Source: Scortum barcoo (Eukaryota; Chordata; Actinopteri; Centrarchiformes; Terapontidae). From it: a DNA stretch of 64,000 bases. The position numbers and the translations under genes are program-made. Positions 1-12,060 of the stretch are shown here, piece after piece. Position 1 is the first letter of the stretch; every line of letters starts with the position of its first letter. Below the pieces are notes generated by a model. That model did no database searches and was not told where the DNA came from. It worked only from the letters and a program-made list of their open reading frames with translations. The stretch covers positions 26,961,978-27,025,977 of the forward strand of contig CM041535.1 of NCBI GenBank assembly GCA_023238725.1, in the 5' to 3' direction.

Positions 1-940
1 CAAGATAGACAGAGAATAGGCAGAAAAAAATAGATATGAGATATAAGATATAGAAGTAAAAATGGCATAAATACACTATAAACATCCTCCATATATACAA
101 ATTGATTATTGCACTGGAGAAAAATAAAATTGTGCTTGGTATGAGTGAAGTAAAATGATTAAAGTGATTAAAAAAACCACGAAAGTGCAGCATCTGCAGC
201 ATAACGACTGAGTGTTTGTGGAGAAAAATCACAAGTTTGACTTTTGAATAAATTTGACTTTGTCACTGATGCGAGTAAACAGTTATTACAGAAAACAATT
301 AAAGAAGAGTTTGATGACGACAGAGGGTGAAACGTTCGCAGGTGATGCCTGAAAACACACCTGATTATCACCACAGGTGCTGCGAAATACAACAAAATGA
401 AAATCTTTATATTTCAGATGATAACTTCAGTTTGCTGTTTTAATCTAAAGCACAAAGGGCGGAGCTTCAGGAGTAATCTGTGGTTTGGTCACTTCGACCA
501 GCGGAGGATCGAACACCGACTCTGATCAATGAACGACCCTGAACCACAAACGCTGATTACAGAGTCATAAATTCACACCAAAGTCACGCTGCTCCTCGAC
601 CAATCATACACTCTCCCTGTGTGATGTCATCAGGAAGGAAGGGACTTCCAGGAAGCAGAACAAAAAAACAGGCGTCCATTCACAGTTTCCAGCTCCAACA
701 CCGCTCCTTTCTCCTCAACACGTTTACAGGTTACGTGCTCTCCTACATATAAATATATAGTTTATTTAACATTTATCTGATATGAAATATGAGCTACAAA
801 CATGTGTGACGATCGCCTCGGTCCTCTTATCAAGTTTAACCAAAAACATTTACTCCAGCAGGAAGACGCTGAAGACTTTTGTTAGGAGAAACTTTCACTT
901 TCTTCAGCCATCATTAAAACAAAAACAAAAAACATTCATC
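1..940. other. AT-rich non-coding stretch; nothing recognised
   Basis: Only short chance open frames, with no splice-flanked coding signal, no repeat structure and no motif I can support. Confidence 0.4.
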
Positions 941-1440
941 TGAACTTAAACTTCTTTAAAAGCCTGAATGTTGATTTACAGGTGAACCAGAGTCAAAATA
1001 AACTTACACAAAGACTGAAAGACATTTTAAAATCATAATAAGATGCTAGAAATATTCAGGTTTTAAAAGTTGTCCTTGTTTTCTTTTTAGTAAAAATCAC
1101 TTGAGTGAACAATCCTGTTGTTAAAAGATCAAATCTTCTTCATTTGGTTAAATTTCAGGTTCAGTTATGAAGGTTTTTCTTCTATTTTTATTTCTATTAA
1201 AGTAAGCTACAACTCTTTTTTGTCATAATTATTATTTGATTTGAGCAGCACCCACCGATCCCATTTTTTCCCTCTTTGTTTGTCTCTTTTCTTTAAAAAA
1301 AAAAAAAAAAGAGCTGGTTGTTCGTTGTCCCTCCTGTCCTACTGTGAGTACCCTTCCTGTGCAAGACTCCATTCAAAAAACACCTAATTTTAGAAAAGCA
1401 CCATGTGAAGCTTCAATTTTCAGCTTCATGTGAACTTTCC
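941..1440 (+). repeat. Direct duplicated block, copy A
   Basis: About 500 bp aligning by eye with 2306-2833. Shared runs include ACATTTTAAAATCAT, TTTAGTAAAAATCACTTGA, TTTGGTTAAATTTCAGGTT, TTGTCCCTCCTGTCCTACTG and AAGACTCCATTCAAAAAAC. There are many small indels. No coding content. Confidence 0.8.
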
Positions 1441-2305
1441 AGCTCAGCATAGTCGAGTTAAGAGCAGATCTCTGTGTGACACTGAACTTTTTGACTAATT
1501 TTTCCTCCTAAATTGGAAGCTAAATCACAGAAAACAGGACAATGAGAGCTGATTCACACAGCTTTTGTTTGGTGAAGAGGAAAACGAAGGTATATTTGAG
1601 GATGGGAGCAGCGGGAGGTCGAACGTCCGCCGAGCCGGACTCGAGGATTTACTGTTGAGACAACATCAGTGTTTGCTTACACGCTCGCGGGACGCCTCTA
1701 ATTGAAAACAAAATGTCACGCACACACTTGATCCTCGTTTACAGGAGCGCCGCCGCGTCCTCGTCAACACTTTTAAAGCTGCAGCCGCTGACGGAGAGCG
1801 TCCTCGGATCAACGTCGAGCTCCGGTTACCGTTTCCATTTACATTCCTCGGCATTCCTCCAAGAACGACCCCCCCTCAAATCTGAGCTGAGACCGGTGAC
1901 GTAGAAACACTTTGGCTCGTTACGCTGGAGGGAAGTTCACATTTCAAGCTTGGGAGGGGGCACTTTCTCTCGAATCATCTTCGCCGCCGTAAAACCTGAA
2001 CCTGCAGGAGAACATCTGCTTCGTTTAAAAAGGCGAGAAGCTGCTGATCAGAGGTCGTTATCAGCCGGTCGATAATAAAAACGGACCTCTGAGTGTCTGC
2101 GTACTATGACTCTGATGTCAACGAAACGTCTCCAAACGTGACACCCGAGTTTCAGAAACAACTCCAACATGACGCCGTTTCCGTTTTCTTACATTCAAGT
2201 CCATTTTTTAAATAAAAAGGGAAAGTTTTCTAACATTAAACCGTCTTAGAAACACAAGAACCACCTAACTTTTTTAAGCAAAAGTACAAAAAACTACAGA
2301 TTTTT
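1441..2305. other. Spacer between duplicated blocks; no gene seen
   Basis: Mixed sequence with a modestly CpG-enriched part (about 1600-1900). Short open frames there on both strands match no family I know. No repeat recognised. Confidence 0.4.
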
Positions 2306-2833
2306 ACATCAAACTTCTCCAAAAGCCTGAATTTTAACACAATTCTCATTATTGAGTCAGTTTCCATCCTGATTCACCTCAAACTATCAAAATAAACATC
2401 CAAAAAGACTGAAAAACATTTTAAAATCATGTTACTAAAAAAGTCAGATTTTAAAAGTAGTTGTTTTGTTTTTAGTAAAAATCACTTGAATGGACGTTCC
2501 TGTTGTTGAAGGATCAAAACTTCCTCATTTGGTTAAATTTCAGGTTTAGTTATGAAGGTTTTGTTTCTATTTGAAGTTAGCTGCAGCTCTTTTTTTTTAA
2601 ATCATATTTACATTTTTAATTTGAGCAACATCCACCAGCTCCCTTTTCCCCTCTTTTCTTGCCTCTTTTCTTTAAAAAATGTCCAAATAAATCACTTTAT
2701 TTGTCCAAAATGGCTGTTTGTTGTCCCTCCTGTCCTACTGTGAGCACCCTTCTGTGCAAGACTCCATTCAAAAAACGTCTAATTTTAGAAAAGCGTCATG
2801 TGAAGCTTCATTTTCAGCTTCATGTGAACTTTA
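2306..2833 (+). repeat. Direct duplicated block, copy B
   Basis: Second copy of 941-1440 in the same orientation, about 1.37 kb downstream, ending with the shared GTGAAGCTTCA...CAGCTTCATGTGAACTTT segment. It is either a local tandem duplication or two insertions of one dispersed element. Confidence 0.8.
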
Positions 2834-3104
2834 AAATGAGAAAATCTGCGTTAATGTCGAATTAAGATTTTCTGGACTCATCTTTAATCTGACAGATTAA
2901 ATGAGATTACCACACCAAGAGGAGCTGATACTGACAATAACTGATCAGGATTTCTTCTCAATACACCATCAAACTATATTTATTTAAGTAAATATGAAGA
3001 GTTTTTGGTGGATGGACCAAACTTCGAGCTTATTGATTATTGATTATCATGCTGCACACTAACAGGTGATAAAACTGCTCAGCGTGCAGGTGCATGGCCC
3101 AGCC

Positions 3105-3135
<31 letters not shown>

Positions 3136-3240
3136 CTTCACGTCAGTAAATGAGTTTGTTTGCAGAAATAAAACAACATAAAGTGAATTTTTCTTCGTTT
3201 TCTCTTCATGCACACTGAAACGTTAAACAGCCCGGCGTGC

Positions 3241-3292
3241 TGTGTGTCGTGTGTGTGTGTGTGTGTGTGTGTGCGTGTGTGTGTGCGTGTGC

Positions 3293-3330
<38 letters not shown>

Positions 3331-3345
3331 GTGTGTGTGTGTGCA
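3241..3345. repeat. GT/GTGC microsatellite
   Basis: About 100 bp of (GT)n with scattered GC interruptions. It generates long artificial open frames in several directions that should not be read as genes. Confidence 0.95.
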
Positions 3346-3399
3346 TACCGGACGCTGTGCAGGGAAACTTGCCGCTGTTTTCCCGGTGCTCCCGGTGAC

Positions 3400-3561
3400 A
3401 ACACTTCACGGACCCTCCCGCAGACTGAGGCTGAAGTTGGCCGAGCCGTGCGGGACAGCGCGGCCGGAGCGAAGAGCGTTTCCTTCGCGGCGGCGGCGCG
3501 GCGGCGGCGCGGCGGAACAAACACACTTTGCTGCTGTTGTTTGTGTGTCCTCTCACTGACG
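3400..3561 (+). promoter_or_regulatory. GC-rich block with splice donor: candidate distal promoter and non-coding first exon
   Basis: After the GT microsatellite the sequence becomes dense in CpG, including GGC/GCG runs near 3485-3515, in an otherwise AT-rich region. It contains no ATG on the plus strand between about 3400 and 3561 and ends at a consensus donor, GACG|GTAAGT (GT at 3562). That is the layout of a CpG-island promoter with a 5' UTR exon. The next plus-strand exon I recognise is the sh2d3c long-isoform exon 33 kb downstream, so it may be that transcript's first exon, or that of an unseen gene. No transcript evidence is available. Confidence 0.4.
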
Positions 3562-3737
3562 GTAAGTCCCGTCCCGGTGTCGGTTTGTATCCAGGACGGC
3601 GGCTCGGTAACGTGGAGGGGGAAGCAGCAAACAACACCGGCGATAACGACCACAACGGCACCGAGCGGCGGCGGACGCGGACGCGGCGGACTCCGGTCAG
3701 TCTGCCACCGCGAAGCGCAGCCAGCCGAGGATGCGGC

Positions 3738-3749
3738 CGCGCATGCGCA
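3738..3749. promoter_or_regulatory. NRF1 consensus palindrome
   Basis: CGCGCATGCGCA matches the NRF1 site consensus YGCGCAYGCGCR at all positions. It lies about 180 bp after the donor at 3561, in the same CpG-rich block, supporting a CpG-island promoter. It is symmetrical, so it gives no direction. Confidence 0.55.
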
Positions 3750-3961
3750 CAACCACTGCTGCTGCTGAGAAACGGAGGTCGTCTAATGAGAAGAGGAGCC
3801 ACCCGGTGACAAAGATCAGGAAACGTTTCTGAGACGGAAACTACAACTGAAATGTAACTGAGTATTTTTAAAGTACTTTAGAGTATTTGAGAGGCAAGTG
3901 TTGTAATTTTAACCCTGTAACACAAACATTCACTGGACCTGTAAATCATATCATACATACA

Positions 3962-4230
3962 CACTGAGTATACTGTAAATACTGTAAATACTGTAAATAT
4001 TTGATATACTGTATATAGTTTATATGCTGTATATACTGTATATCTGTGGTACTGTGTGTACTGTATATACTGTAAACACAGTATATACAGTACAGAATAT
4101 ACAGTATTAAGTACCTATATATTACAAATACTTTATATATTGAGTGTAGTGTACGTACTGTGTATACAGTATAAAGTACATATACTGTATATACTATATA
4201 TACTATAAATACTGTATATATTGTACTGTC
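3962..4230. repeat. Degenerate TACTGTATA palindromic minisatellite
   Basis: Many copies of TACTGTA/TATACTGTA/TACAGTATA in both senses. The core is largely self-complementary, so the tract can form hairpins. No transposon ends recognised. Confidence 0.75.
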
Positions 4231-5628
4231 ATGTCCACCTACCTCATGTATATAAAACTAAGCTGACTAAATTCATCAACTCAGATAACCATAAAGATGA
4301 TTTATCCTCTGTAAGTTCAAGTTTTATCCAATGACATGTGACCATTATCTCCTTTAATTATGCCAAAAATAAGTATAAAATAGAAAAAAAGAAACAGTAT
4401 AAATACCTAATAAATAATAATGTTAACTATAGTAGTAATATAAATGATAAAGTAAGTAAAAGAACCTAAAGTAACACAATACAAACCCACAGGCCTCTGA
4501 TAACTTTTAGTTAACCAACTTTAATCTGACTTTAGTTTGAAGGCTCAGCTGTGGAGGTTTTAGTTGGACCTGCTTCAGATCCCGTATCATATATATTTAT
4601 GTATCATACAGGTAAGTATTCAATATTAAAAAGAAATTAGTTTCTGCAGTATTTTGATGCACAAACAAACAAAGAGCTCGTCAGACGGAGCAGATGTGGC
4701 AGTGGAGATATTTTGATGAACTGTCTGACATCGAGCTAAACACAAACAGTAATTATAACTTTAACGCAGAATTATAAAGAATCCCAGAAAAGCAGCCTCC
4801 ACCGAGCTAGAGATTATCGGACGATCATGCAGAACTATTTTTACTCCGTTTATGATCTTTCCCCTTCGGCTGATGAGACGCCTGCAGCAGGACGGAGACG
4901 TGTGCTGCGTCTGCGGCCTCTCATTTACTTTTAAATGACCTGCAGCCACGACCACCCTGCTGCACAACAAAACCTCAAACCTCAAACCGGTGAGCAGAGA
5001 GACGAATTTCAGCACACATAACAATTACTGCGTGAATCACTGCGACACCAAATTACAATACGCAAAGTTTAACAAAGAAAAACGTGACATGAAACGTTTA
5101 TCTCTGCAAACTGGAAATAAACTTTGACATCATTTCTCTTTGACAGCGCTGCAGCCGACATGCTTTCATCTTGTTCTTGTTGTTTGCAGAGCAGATTAAA
5201 GTTTGAGACGAGACAAGTCATCTAAAGATCAGATGTACGTATGGCCAGCAGGTAATTATGGTTCGGCTACAAAAAACATTTCAGGATATAACAGAGAAAG
5301 CTTCTAAATTCAAGTAAAATATTGAAAATTTAATCATCAATCATGATAAAAACAACATTTTCTGAACTTTAATGACTTTCTTGTTTTTTCTAAATAAATC
5401 TGATGTCATTTTTTTGCTGACGATCTTCGACTGTCTGAGAATAATTTCAGATAGAAACTACGTCCGTGTGAAAACTATCTCGCGGGGTTGGAAACATCCT
5501 CGCTGACCTCCTGCAGCCTCAAACAGCATTATAAATAGACTGATGGCTGTAAGACGTCTAGGTTTAAGAGTCAGTATGTGCAGTGTCCTGTTACTGAGGA
5601 GAGCTCTGTGAGTAACACACATCAATAA
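4231..5628. other. Non-coding stretch; nothing firm
   Basis: AT-rich, only chance frames. A perfect isolated donor-like site (CATACAG|GTAAGTATT, GT at 4612) occurs with no recognisable exon before it. Confidence 0.35.
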
Positions 5629-5810
5629 TAGAATAGAATAGAATAGAATTCAACTTTATTGTCATTGCACCTGCAGTACAGAGCAACGAAATGCAGTTTG
5701 CATCCATCCAGAAGTGCTATTTAGCAGTACAATATAAATATAAAAAAATAAAAATAAATATAAATGTTACAATGATCCACAAGTATATATATATATATAT
5801 ATATATATAG
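5629..5810 (+). repeat. Dispersed teleost repeat with AATAG tract and AT microsatellite
   Basis: A run of (AATAG)n is followed by TCAACTTTATTGTCATTGCA and GAGCAACGAAATGCAGTTTG, a sequence I know as dispersed in teleost genomes. It then becomes AT-rich and ends at an (AT)n run (5786-5808). A related start (TTAGATTAG repeats, then GTGTCATTGCACAGTGCAGAG) lies at about 16960-17060, and TCAACTTTATTGTC recurs at 14944. Confidence 0.6.
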
Positions 5811-5884
5811 TATATACAGGCTATAGTCAGTATAATGTACCTGATCATCAGTTACTCTGAATGAAAAGTAAATTAAACCAACCC

Positions 5885-6100
5885 AGTGAGGAAAGTAACT
5901 AAATACATTTACTCAAATGCCATTTTAAGGTATTTTTTCTCCTACTTTCTACTTTCAGAGGGAAATATTTTACTTTTTGCTCGACTACATTGATTTTAAA
6001 GTTTTAGTTACGACTTATTTTGCAGATAAAACTATGCAGAAATATATAAAGTAGTTAGAAGTAGCTTCACCTTTACCTGCTGCAACACATTAGTGCATTT
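5885..6100 (+). mobile_element. Fragment of the AAGTAACTAAGTACATTTACTC-type MITE
   Basis: GGAAAGTAACTAAATACATT and TTTCAGAGGGAAATATTTTA are parts of a very common teleost non-autonomous DNA element whose consensus starts near CAGTGGTGGAAAGTAACTAA. The remnant is truncated and diverged. Naming is from memory. Confidence 0.55.
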
Positions 6101-7139
6101 ATAATAATAATCTAATCACATATTACTCTAAAATGTCAGGTATGTTATATATGTTATTGTGAAAGGAATCCAGAGTACTCTAACAGTAACATCACAAACT
6201 GTATTTTGCAGCCTGTCCGAACTCCGCTTTGCTGCAGTAATCTGTGGAAACTGGTGAAGATTCACTTCTTCTGTTCGCTGTGATGTGAAGCTAATTTGAA
6301 TACAAAAGAGCAGCAGCAGGATTTGTGTGAAAATTCGCAGCCGACGTGTGAAGATTGGTGAAGTTTTAATTTCCACATGAGTGCAACTATTACTCCAAAA
6401 GACTGTCGGACTTTGTTGAGGAGATTCTGCTACAAGAAAAACAGGTTTTTATAGAAATCAAACAGATTTTAACGCTGTGACATTAAAATATGGAGAGTCT
6501 CACTGTTTATTTTTGTATCTTTTTGTATCTGAACTGTATCCTCTTTGTCACCACTGTCACTAAAGCTTTTATTTTGGTGCTTTCAGCTGAATCTCATGAT
6601 CTTCCTCAGCAGACAGAGTCGGTGAAAGTCATAATAAAGTTGATCTGAAGCTCCTCAGGCCAAACACTGACACATGAGCAGTCTCCACAAAAGCTGAGCA
6701 AACTTACTTGCTGCAGAAAACGATGAAATGTGGTTTAAAGCTCCAAAAAATGCAAATGAACCTACAGTTGAGTTTCCAAGATGAATAATGAACTTTCATC
6801 TGCTGCTGCAAACTAAATGGACAGTCAGCGACTTGATGGCGTTTGCACTGTTTGCAGAAAACAATGCAAACATCACATAAATATATTTCAGCTCTGAATA
6901 TTAGCAAAACATTTGATGTGTGTGTAATGTGGCAGAAATGAAACCTCAGATTTTAGACAGTTGTAGACGTCCTAATTTACATTTTTCTGAGCACTGACTG
7001 AATCTAAAATTTTTTAGTTTCCAAAATCAAAACTAAACCTTGAATCCAAACCTTTTATTTCATTTAAAGTCTTTTTCAATGGACTTTTCAGTGAAACTGT
7101 TCAGTCAGCTCCTCCATAATTAATTAAAAATAAACCTTG

Positions 7140-7370
7140 CATAACTTACATACAAAAGTATTAGCATAAAAGCACATTCAAAGTACCAAAGCTACAAGTA
7201 AAAGTAAAAGTTTGCAGCAGGTAAAGGTGGAGCTAATGCAAAGTGCTTCATATACTGCTGGGAGCCTTAATTTATAGTAATACATCATAATTTATGAGTT
7301 GATTAAATTATTTTCTTGTCAATAAAGTGAATTTGCAAAGTAACTAAAGGTGTCAAATAACTGTAATGGA
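7140..7370 (-). mobile_element. Second fragment of the same MITE family, opposite orientation
   Basis: CTACAAGTAAAAGTAAAAG, then GCAAAGTAACTAAAGGTGTC and AATGGAGTAAAAAA resemble the reverse strand of the element at 5885-6100. Ends not defined. Confidence 0.4.
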
Positions 7371-7822
7371 GTAAAAAAAAAAAAAAGCCTCTAAAATGTG
7401 GGGGCAGAATAGAAAAACATTATCGCCTGGTGTTTTTTTTGTTCCCAGAATCAGCAGCAGAGTGAGCCCTCTTCATGTTTTTCCTCCTCTCAGGTGCAAA
7501 AGCAGAAATGTCCCCCAGCAGACAGAGAGGCAGTTCAGGTAACACTAAGTGAGGCTGCTGGTGAGTCACCGCCACCGTGCAGATTAATGCACGAAGAAGA
7601 AGTGCACCATATTCCACGTCCCACATTAACCAAATGAGCAGAACAGCAGGTTTTTATTCTGATTAGTTCAAGTCAAGTCATGTCAGAAATTACAGTAATT
7701 GCAGCAATTTACACGCTTAGTTGCCTTTCGTGTTAATTAAACCCCAGAGAATAATCACACACAGTTTCAGCTGGAAGTTGTGTGTGTGATGAAGATGTCA
7801 TGTGATGGCTGATCATGTTTGA

Positions 7823-7846
7823 TGTGTGTGTGTGTGTGTGTGTGTG
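7823..7846. repeat. TG microsatellite
   Basis: Uninterrupted (TG)n of about 22 bp. Confidence 0.9.
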
Positions 7847-8234
7847 CACATTATCATCTCTCTCATGCTCTCCCTTTTTTTTTTTCCCATAACACACTTC
7901 AATTTTCTGCTCTCCTGTGCTGCCTTGCTGTTTTTTTCTCACATTCAAACTCTGGCTTCCTCAGGCTTTCACACACTCATACACACTCACACACACTGAC
8001 GCTCTCCATCTGGTATGTGCTTAACGCCACAGACGTCAGGTCCCCCCACGTCTATCTATAACGGCGTGCATCAGCAGCCGCCTGGGCCTGCGAGCGGCGG
8101 GGAGGACGACACTCATCTTATCTGTCATGTTGCACCACTCAGAGGCTCTGCATGCTCAAGTAACCCTGTTTAGATGGAGAGACACACTGGCTGTTGTTCT
8201 GCTGCATCAGCAAAGTGCCGGGTTACAGGGGTGA

Positions 8235-8347
8235 GTGTGTCAGAGTGCGTGTGTGTTTCAGTGCGTGTGTGTGTTTCAGTGTGTGTGTGTGTTTCAGTGC
8301 GTGTGTGTGTTTCAGTGCGTGTGTGTGTTTCAGTGTGTGTGTGTGCA
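8235..8347 (+). repeat. 18-20-bp minisatellite, unit TTTCAGTGCGTGTGTGTG
   Basis: About five to six tandem units alternating TTTCAG with (GTGC/GTGT)n, clearly periodic. Its open frames repeat as CVCFSACVCFS and are artefacts. Confidence 0.9.
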
Positions 8348-8423
8348 GCGCTGTCGACGTCACTTCGCAGCAGGTGGACTGAGAGTGAGACAGCCTCTCT
8401 CTTTTTCTCTGCTGCAGCTCTCC

Positions 8424-8552
8424 GGCCTGTTTTCATACAAACACACACGAGTTTTTCATCTCCTGTCTGCTTTCACACTTATTTACGCTCCCGTCCGTGT
8501 ATGGAAGTTCTTCAACAACAAAACTAAGGAGCAATTTTTCTGATATTTAGAC
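8424..8552 (+). repeat. Local direct duplication, copy 1
   Basis: Shares GTTTTCATACAAACACACAC, CATCTCCTGTCTGCTTTCAC, TATGGAAGTTCTT and GAGCAATTTTTCTGATATTT with 8767-8904. Confidence 0.85.
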
Positions 8553-8766
8553 TTGATCTGACAGAACAACTTCAGCACCGTGATCTGTGATCTTCCTCAG
8601 TAGCAGGAGTTTGCCCAGTTGTAGATGTCCATTTTTCTTAACGTTGATTAATTGTACGATCTACGACAGTTTGCAAGATCAAGAATAAACTTTGAATTCA
8701 AACCTTTCATTTAATTTAAGTTCTGAAAGTGCACAGAGCTACTATAAATGAACTTTGTGGTGAGAC

Positions 8767-8904
8767 CGTCTGTGTTTTCATATAAACACACACAAGATGT
8801 TTCACTTTCGGCATCTCCTGTCTCCTTTCACACTGATTTACAGACCATATATGGAAGTTCTTTAACGACAAAAATAGGGAGCAATTTTTCTGATATTTAG
8901 ACCT
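8767..8904 (+). repeat. Local direct duplication, copy 2
   Basis: Same orientation as 8424-8552, about 340 bp downstream, with small indels. The flanks upstream of each (near 6990-7080 and 8610-8720) also look distantly alike. Confidence 0.85.
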
Positions 8905-9562
8905 GTTTCTTCTTTTTGTTCCCACTAAATTATTTAGTCCGCCTTTGCCTTCCTTATTAAGCAGTGATGGAGTTTAATCAAGTACATTGATAAGTGCTGT
9001 ATTTACATTTATATTCTCTGTTACCTAAGAAGTTTAACTTATAATTACCTCCATTTTTTACTCTGTATGCGTGCACTCTATTCTTTGTTCAGTGTGGTTT
9101 GTTTGTGAACTACTGCTGTGACGTGAATTTTATATATTTTGAATAAATAGCATATTTCTATCTATCTACTTTACAAGTTAAGGTTTCTGCACCCAAAACA
9201 TGTAAACAGATAAAATATGATTGTTGAAAATTAAACTACCCAATGATTTATATCTATATTTATTTGTAATCGTTAACGCAATTTTTTAAGCAAAACAGCA
9301 AAAAATGCAGAAATAAATATGGATTTGCTGCTTTTCCTTTTAATTATTTTTATTTATTTTTTGACTCTTCTAACACTGACACTTGTTGTGTCTGCTAGTG
9401 ACTAGTGTTTGAAAGCTTCTTAGCTTACACATAAACTAGCTAGTTAGCTAGCTCATTATATAGTCACGTAACAATGTCACTTAATTCAACATTTCTTATG
9501 ATAACATGAAGAAAAATATGTCTTTAAACAGGTTTTTAGGCAGGTTAGCTTGTGTTTGCTCT

Positions 9563-10157
9563 GCTGACTGTTTTTAAAGATGTACGACGTGTTTCCACTT
9601 CATCCTGCTGAACAAAATTGAAGCCAAAATATTGCAGATAAGGGTGCCGCCATCTTGTTTCAGTGACATCATTTGGAGCCAGAGACTGTGTAGTAGTGTT
9701 TGGGGGGAGGAGCCTCTGTATCGAGGTCCCGCCCACACACACACACCTGACTCGATCAGTAATCAATAATTAGTGGCTGTTAGTTAATGATCACATGCTA
9801 AAGATAAAGTAATGTTCGTCTCTGTTTCTACTCTACGTACAATTCCTGAAAAGACGCGCCTCCACGACTGACAGCTGTCAATCATGAAGCCACGCCCCCT
9901 TCTTATATCATCAAATAACTAAACTTAAATTAAAACCAAACTGATCAGAAAAACAAAAACTTGAACAAACATCAGCGTGATAAGAACTACGTAAAATGAC
10001 AGAAACTATTTTTTTTTTTTTTAGTTGGTCCCATCTGCTAACGTGGGGGGGGCGGGGCTTATGAGCTGTACTGCAGCCAGCCACCAGGGGGCGATCCAGA
10101 TGTTTTAGCTTCACTGTGGGGGGGCTGTCATGTCGTCCATCTTTGTATACAGTCACA
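9563..10157. mobile_element. Non-autonomous DNA transposon (MITE), about 595 bp, with target-site duplication
   Basis: The ends are imperfect inverted repeats: left GACTGTTTTTAAAGATGTAC, right (reverse complement) GACTGTATACAAAGATGGAC. They are flanked by GTTTGCTCT on both sides (9554-9562 and 10158-10166). The interior has GCCGCCATCTTGTTTCAGTG, CAATCATGAAGCCACGCCCC and GCCAGCCACCAGGGGGCGAT, which I know as a common teleost repeat. There is no transposase. An 8-9-bp duplication would suit hAT-like elements, but the superfamily is not settled. Confidence 0.8.
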
Positions 10158-11004
10158 GTTTGCTCTTACTGTCCTTCTTAGAAAGGATGATAGTCACAAT
10201 TAAATGTTTACTTTATTAAACTGTGTTTGTGTTCACGTTCGGATTTTCAGACAGTCTCCAGAGATAAAAACTGGTGGATGAGGACTCCTCTGACAAATAA
10301 TCAGGATAGAATCAGTTGTGATAGATCACACACACACACACACTCACAGATAAACAGGTAAACACGTCACTCAGCCGTCCATCACTCCTGTTTAATATGT
10401 GAGGTGATCAGAAACACATGAAGGCTGTGGATTCTCTCTTTATGTGAAACTCTGAGGACGATCGCTCCAGGCGAGAGAGAGTTCACATGTTCAGGTTCAG
10501 AGTACTTTAATAGCAGAATTTAATCAATTTGGAGCTCGAGCCCCGCTATCAAATTAAACAGTGTTAAATAGATTTTCGGGGGCATTTTGCAGCAGTTTTT
10601 AATCATGTGTGGCACTAAAATTTGGTTTAACTTCTGTCCTGTTGCTGAATGCTAATTTCACATCCCCGAGGAGTCTCTCTGTCCTCAATCCATCCATCCT
10701 GCTCAAAATAACTTTGTTTCTGTGCATTACAACTGATGAAATGAAAAGATCTACGCTGGCAGGCCAACGCCGTTGTCAGTAAGTTTGTAGAAATCAGTTC
10801 AGTCATGATTTATTGATGCGTGTAGCCATTAGGCATGTGCACGTAATAGATACTGTACATCTTCTTCATATCTTCACTGAAACTCACATATCTTGTCTTA
10901 AATGTGAACTACACATGAGGAGTAAGGCATCTGTGGACAATTTCAAAAACCTCCTGCTCACCGAGGTCTGCAGATTTAGTCAATTTAGTCATAATAATTT
11001 ATTA

Positions 11005-11060
<56 letters not shown>

Positions 11061-11454
11061 TAAGGTTCGAAATATGAGGGAACTACAGGGGAAAAAGCTT
11101 CATTTGAGAAATTTAGCTGGAGCTCTTCAATATTGATGTTTTTTCTGTATAAATTAATATTTTTCTGTATATTTATGTTCTTAAAATAAATAATAGTCTA
11201 TTAGTAAAGCATTTGTCAACATGAGTGTTTTATTCATGTTACCTCCTGAATATTTTACCATGCAGCATTTGGTTTTCTGTTTTGAGAAGCTGTTGGAAAA
11301 GTTATCTTTCTCTGCAGATATCCTGAAAATTATAAATGCATTTCTTCAAACAGGTGTCTTCACAGATTTCTTCAATCCCTCCATTCATTAGTAAGATACC
11401 TGAAATTGCACAATAAAGAAAACAATATTTTGGAGAAATTCAGGCTGAAGTCTA
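10158..11454. other. Non-coding stretch with a TTA microsatellite
   Basis: Contains (TTA)n at about 10998-11058 and short CA runs near 10328. Nothing else recognised. Confidence 0.5.
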
Positions 11455-12060
11455 ATGAAAATAAGATCTCAGTTCTTCACATCGTCAGAAAGCACAGTGT
11501 ATTTTTATGCAGATGACGCTCAACTGTACATCTCTGCAGGACCAACTGATGCTGCAACTATAAACTCCATTACTTCTTATCTTTGGGTAATAAATAACTG
11601 GATAAGCAATAATTTCTTCAGTTTAAATGAGAAAAAAAATGAAATCTTTCTAGTTGAATGGTGAAATGAATGCCCTAGATTTAGTTCAGAAGTTACAGGT
11701 CTTGGTGTTGTCTTAGATTCAGCTTCAAGTCCACTTAAACAAAGAGGCCTTTATCTCGAGCCGACTGAATACTGTAATTCACTTTTTACTGGCCTCCTGA
11801 CAAAAAGCACTGAGAGACCTCAGCTCATTAACCTGGACCAAGAGAGAGAGAGAGCACATCAGTCCTGTTTTTAGCTGCTCTGCTTCCTGTAACATTAAGT
11901 ACTGATTTTAAGGTCTTCCTCCTTCCATACAAAGCCCTTAATGGACGAGGACGAAGCTGCGTTCATCATCTGCTGCTGAAAGAAAATCTGGGATGCAGCC
12001 TCAAAGCTGTGCAGCTCAACACCCGAAGATATCAGGGATACCAGATATGCCAGCTAAACG
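11455..12060 (+). mobile_element. Degraded L2-like non-LTR retrotransposon (reverse transcriptase remnant)
   Basis: One frame reads TVYFYADDAQLYIS, then NNWISNNFFSLNEKKNEIFL, the catalytic YADD motif and the following helix of LINE reverse transcriptases (L2/CR1-like). After a stop, other frames read LGVVLDS, then YCNSLFTGLL, then FKVFLLPYKALNG and LLLK. These are successive C-terminal RT landmarks in the right order. Frameshifts, stops and gaps show it is dead. The 5' end is missing. Confidence 0.75.

Noticed and set aside
3138..3809. Long open frames of 93-204 codons on both strands
   Set aside because: They are produced by the GT microsatellite and GC-rich CGG runs. Several frames are open at once, giving His-Thr or Cys-Val repeats and no domain.
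4601..4620. Perfect splice donor CATACAG|GTAAGTATT as evidence of an exon
   Set aside because: The preceding sequence is AT-rich, non-coding and without promoter features. Isolated donors occur by chance.
8170..8543. Overlapping frames of 60-117 codons
   Set aside because: They are translations of a GT-rich minisatellite (CVCFS repeats), open in many frames.
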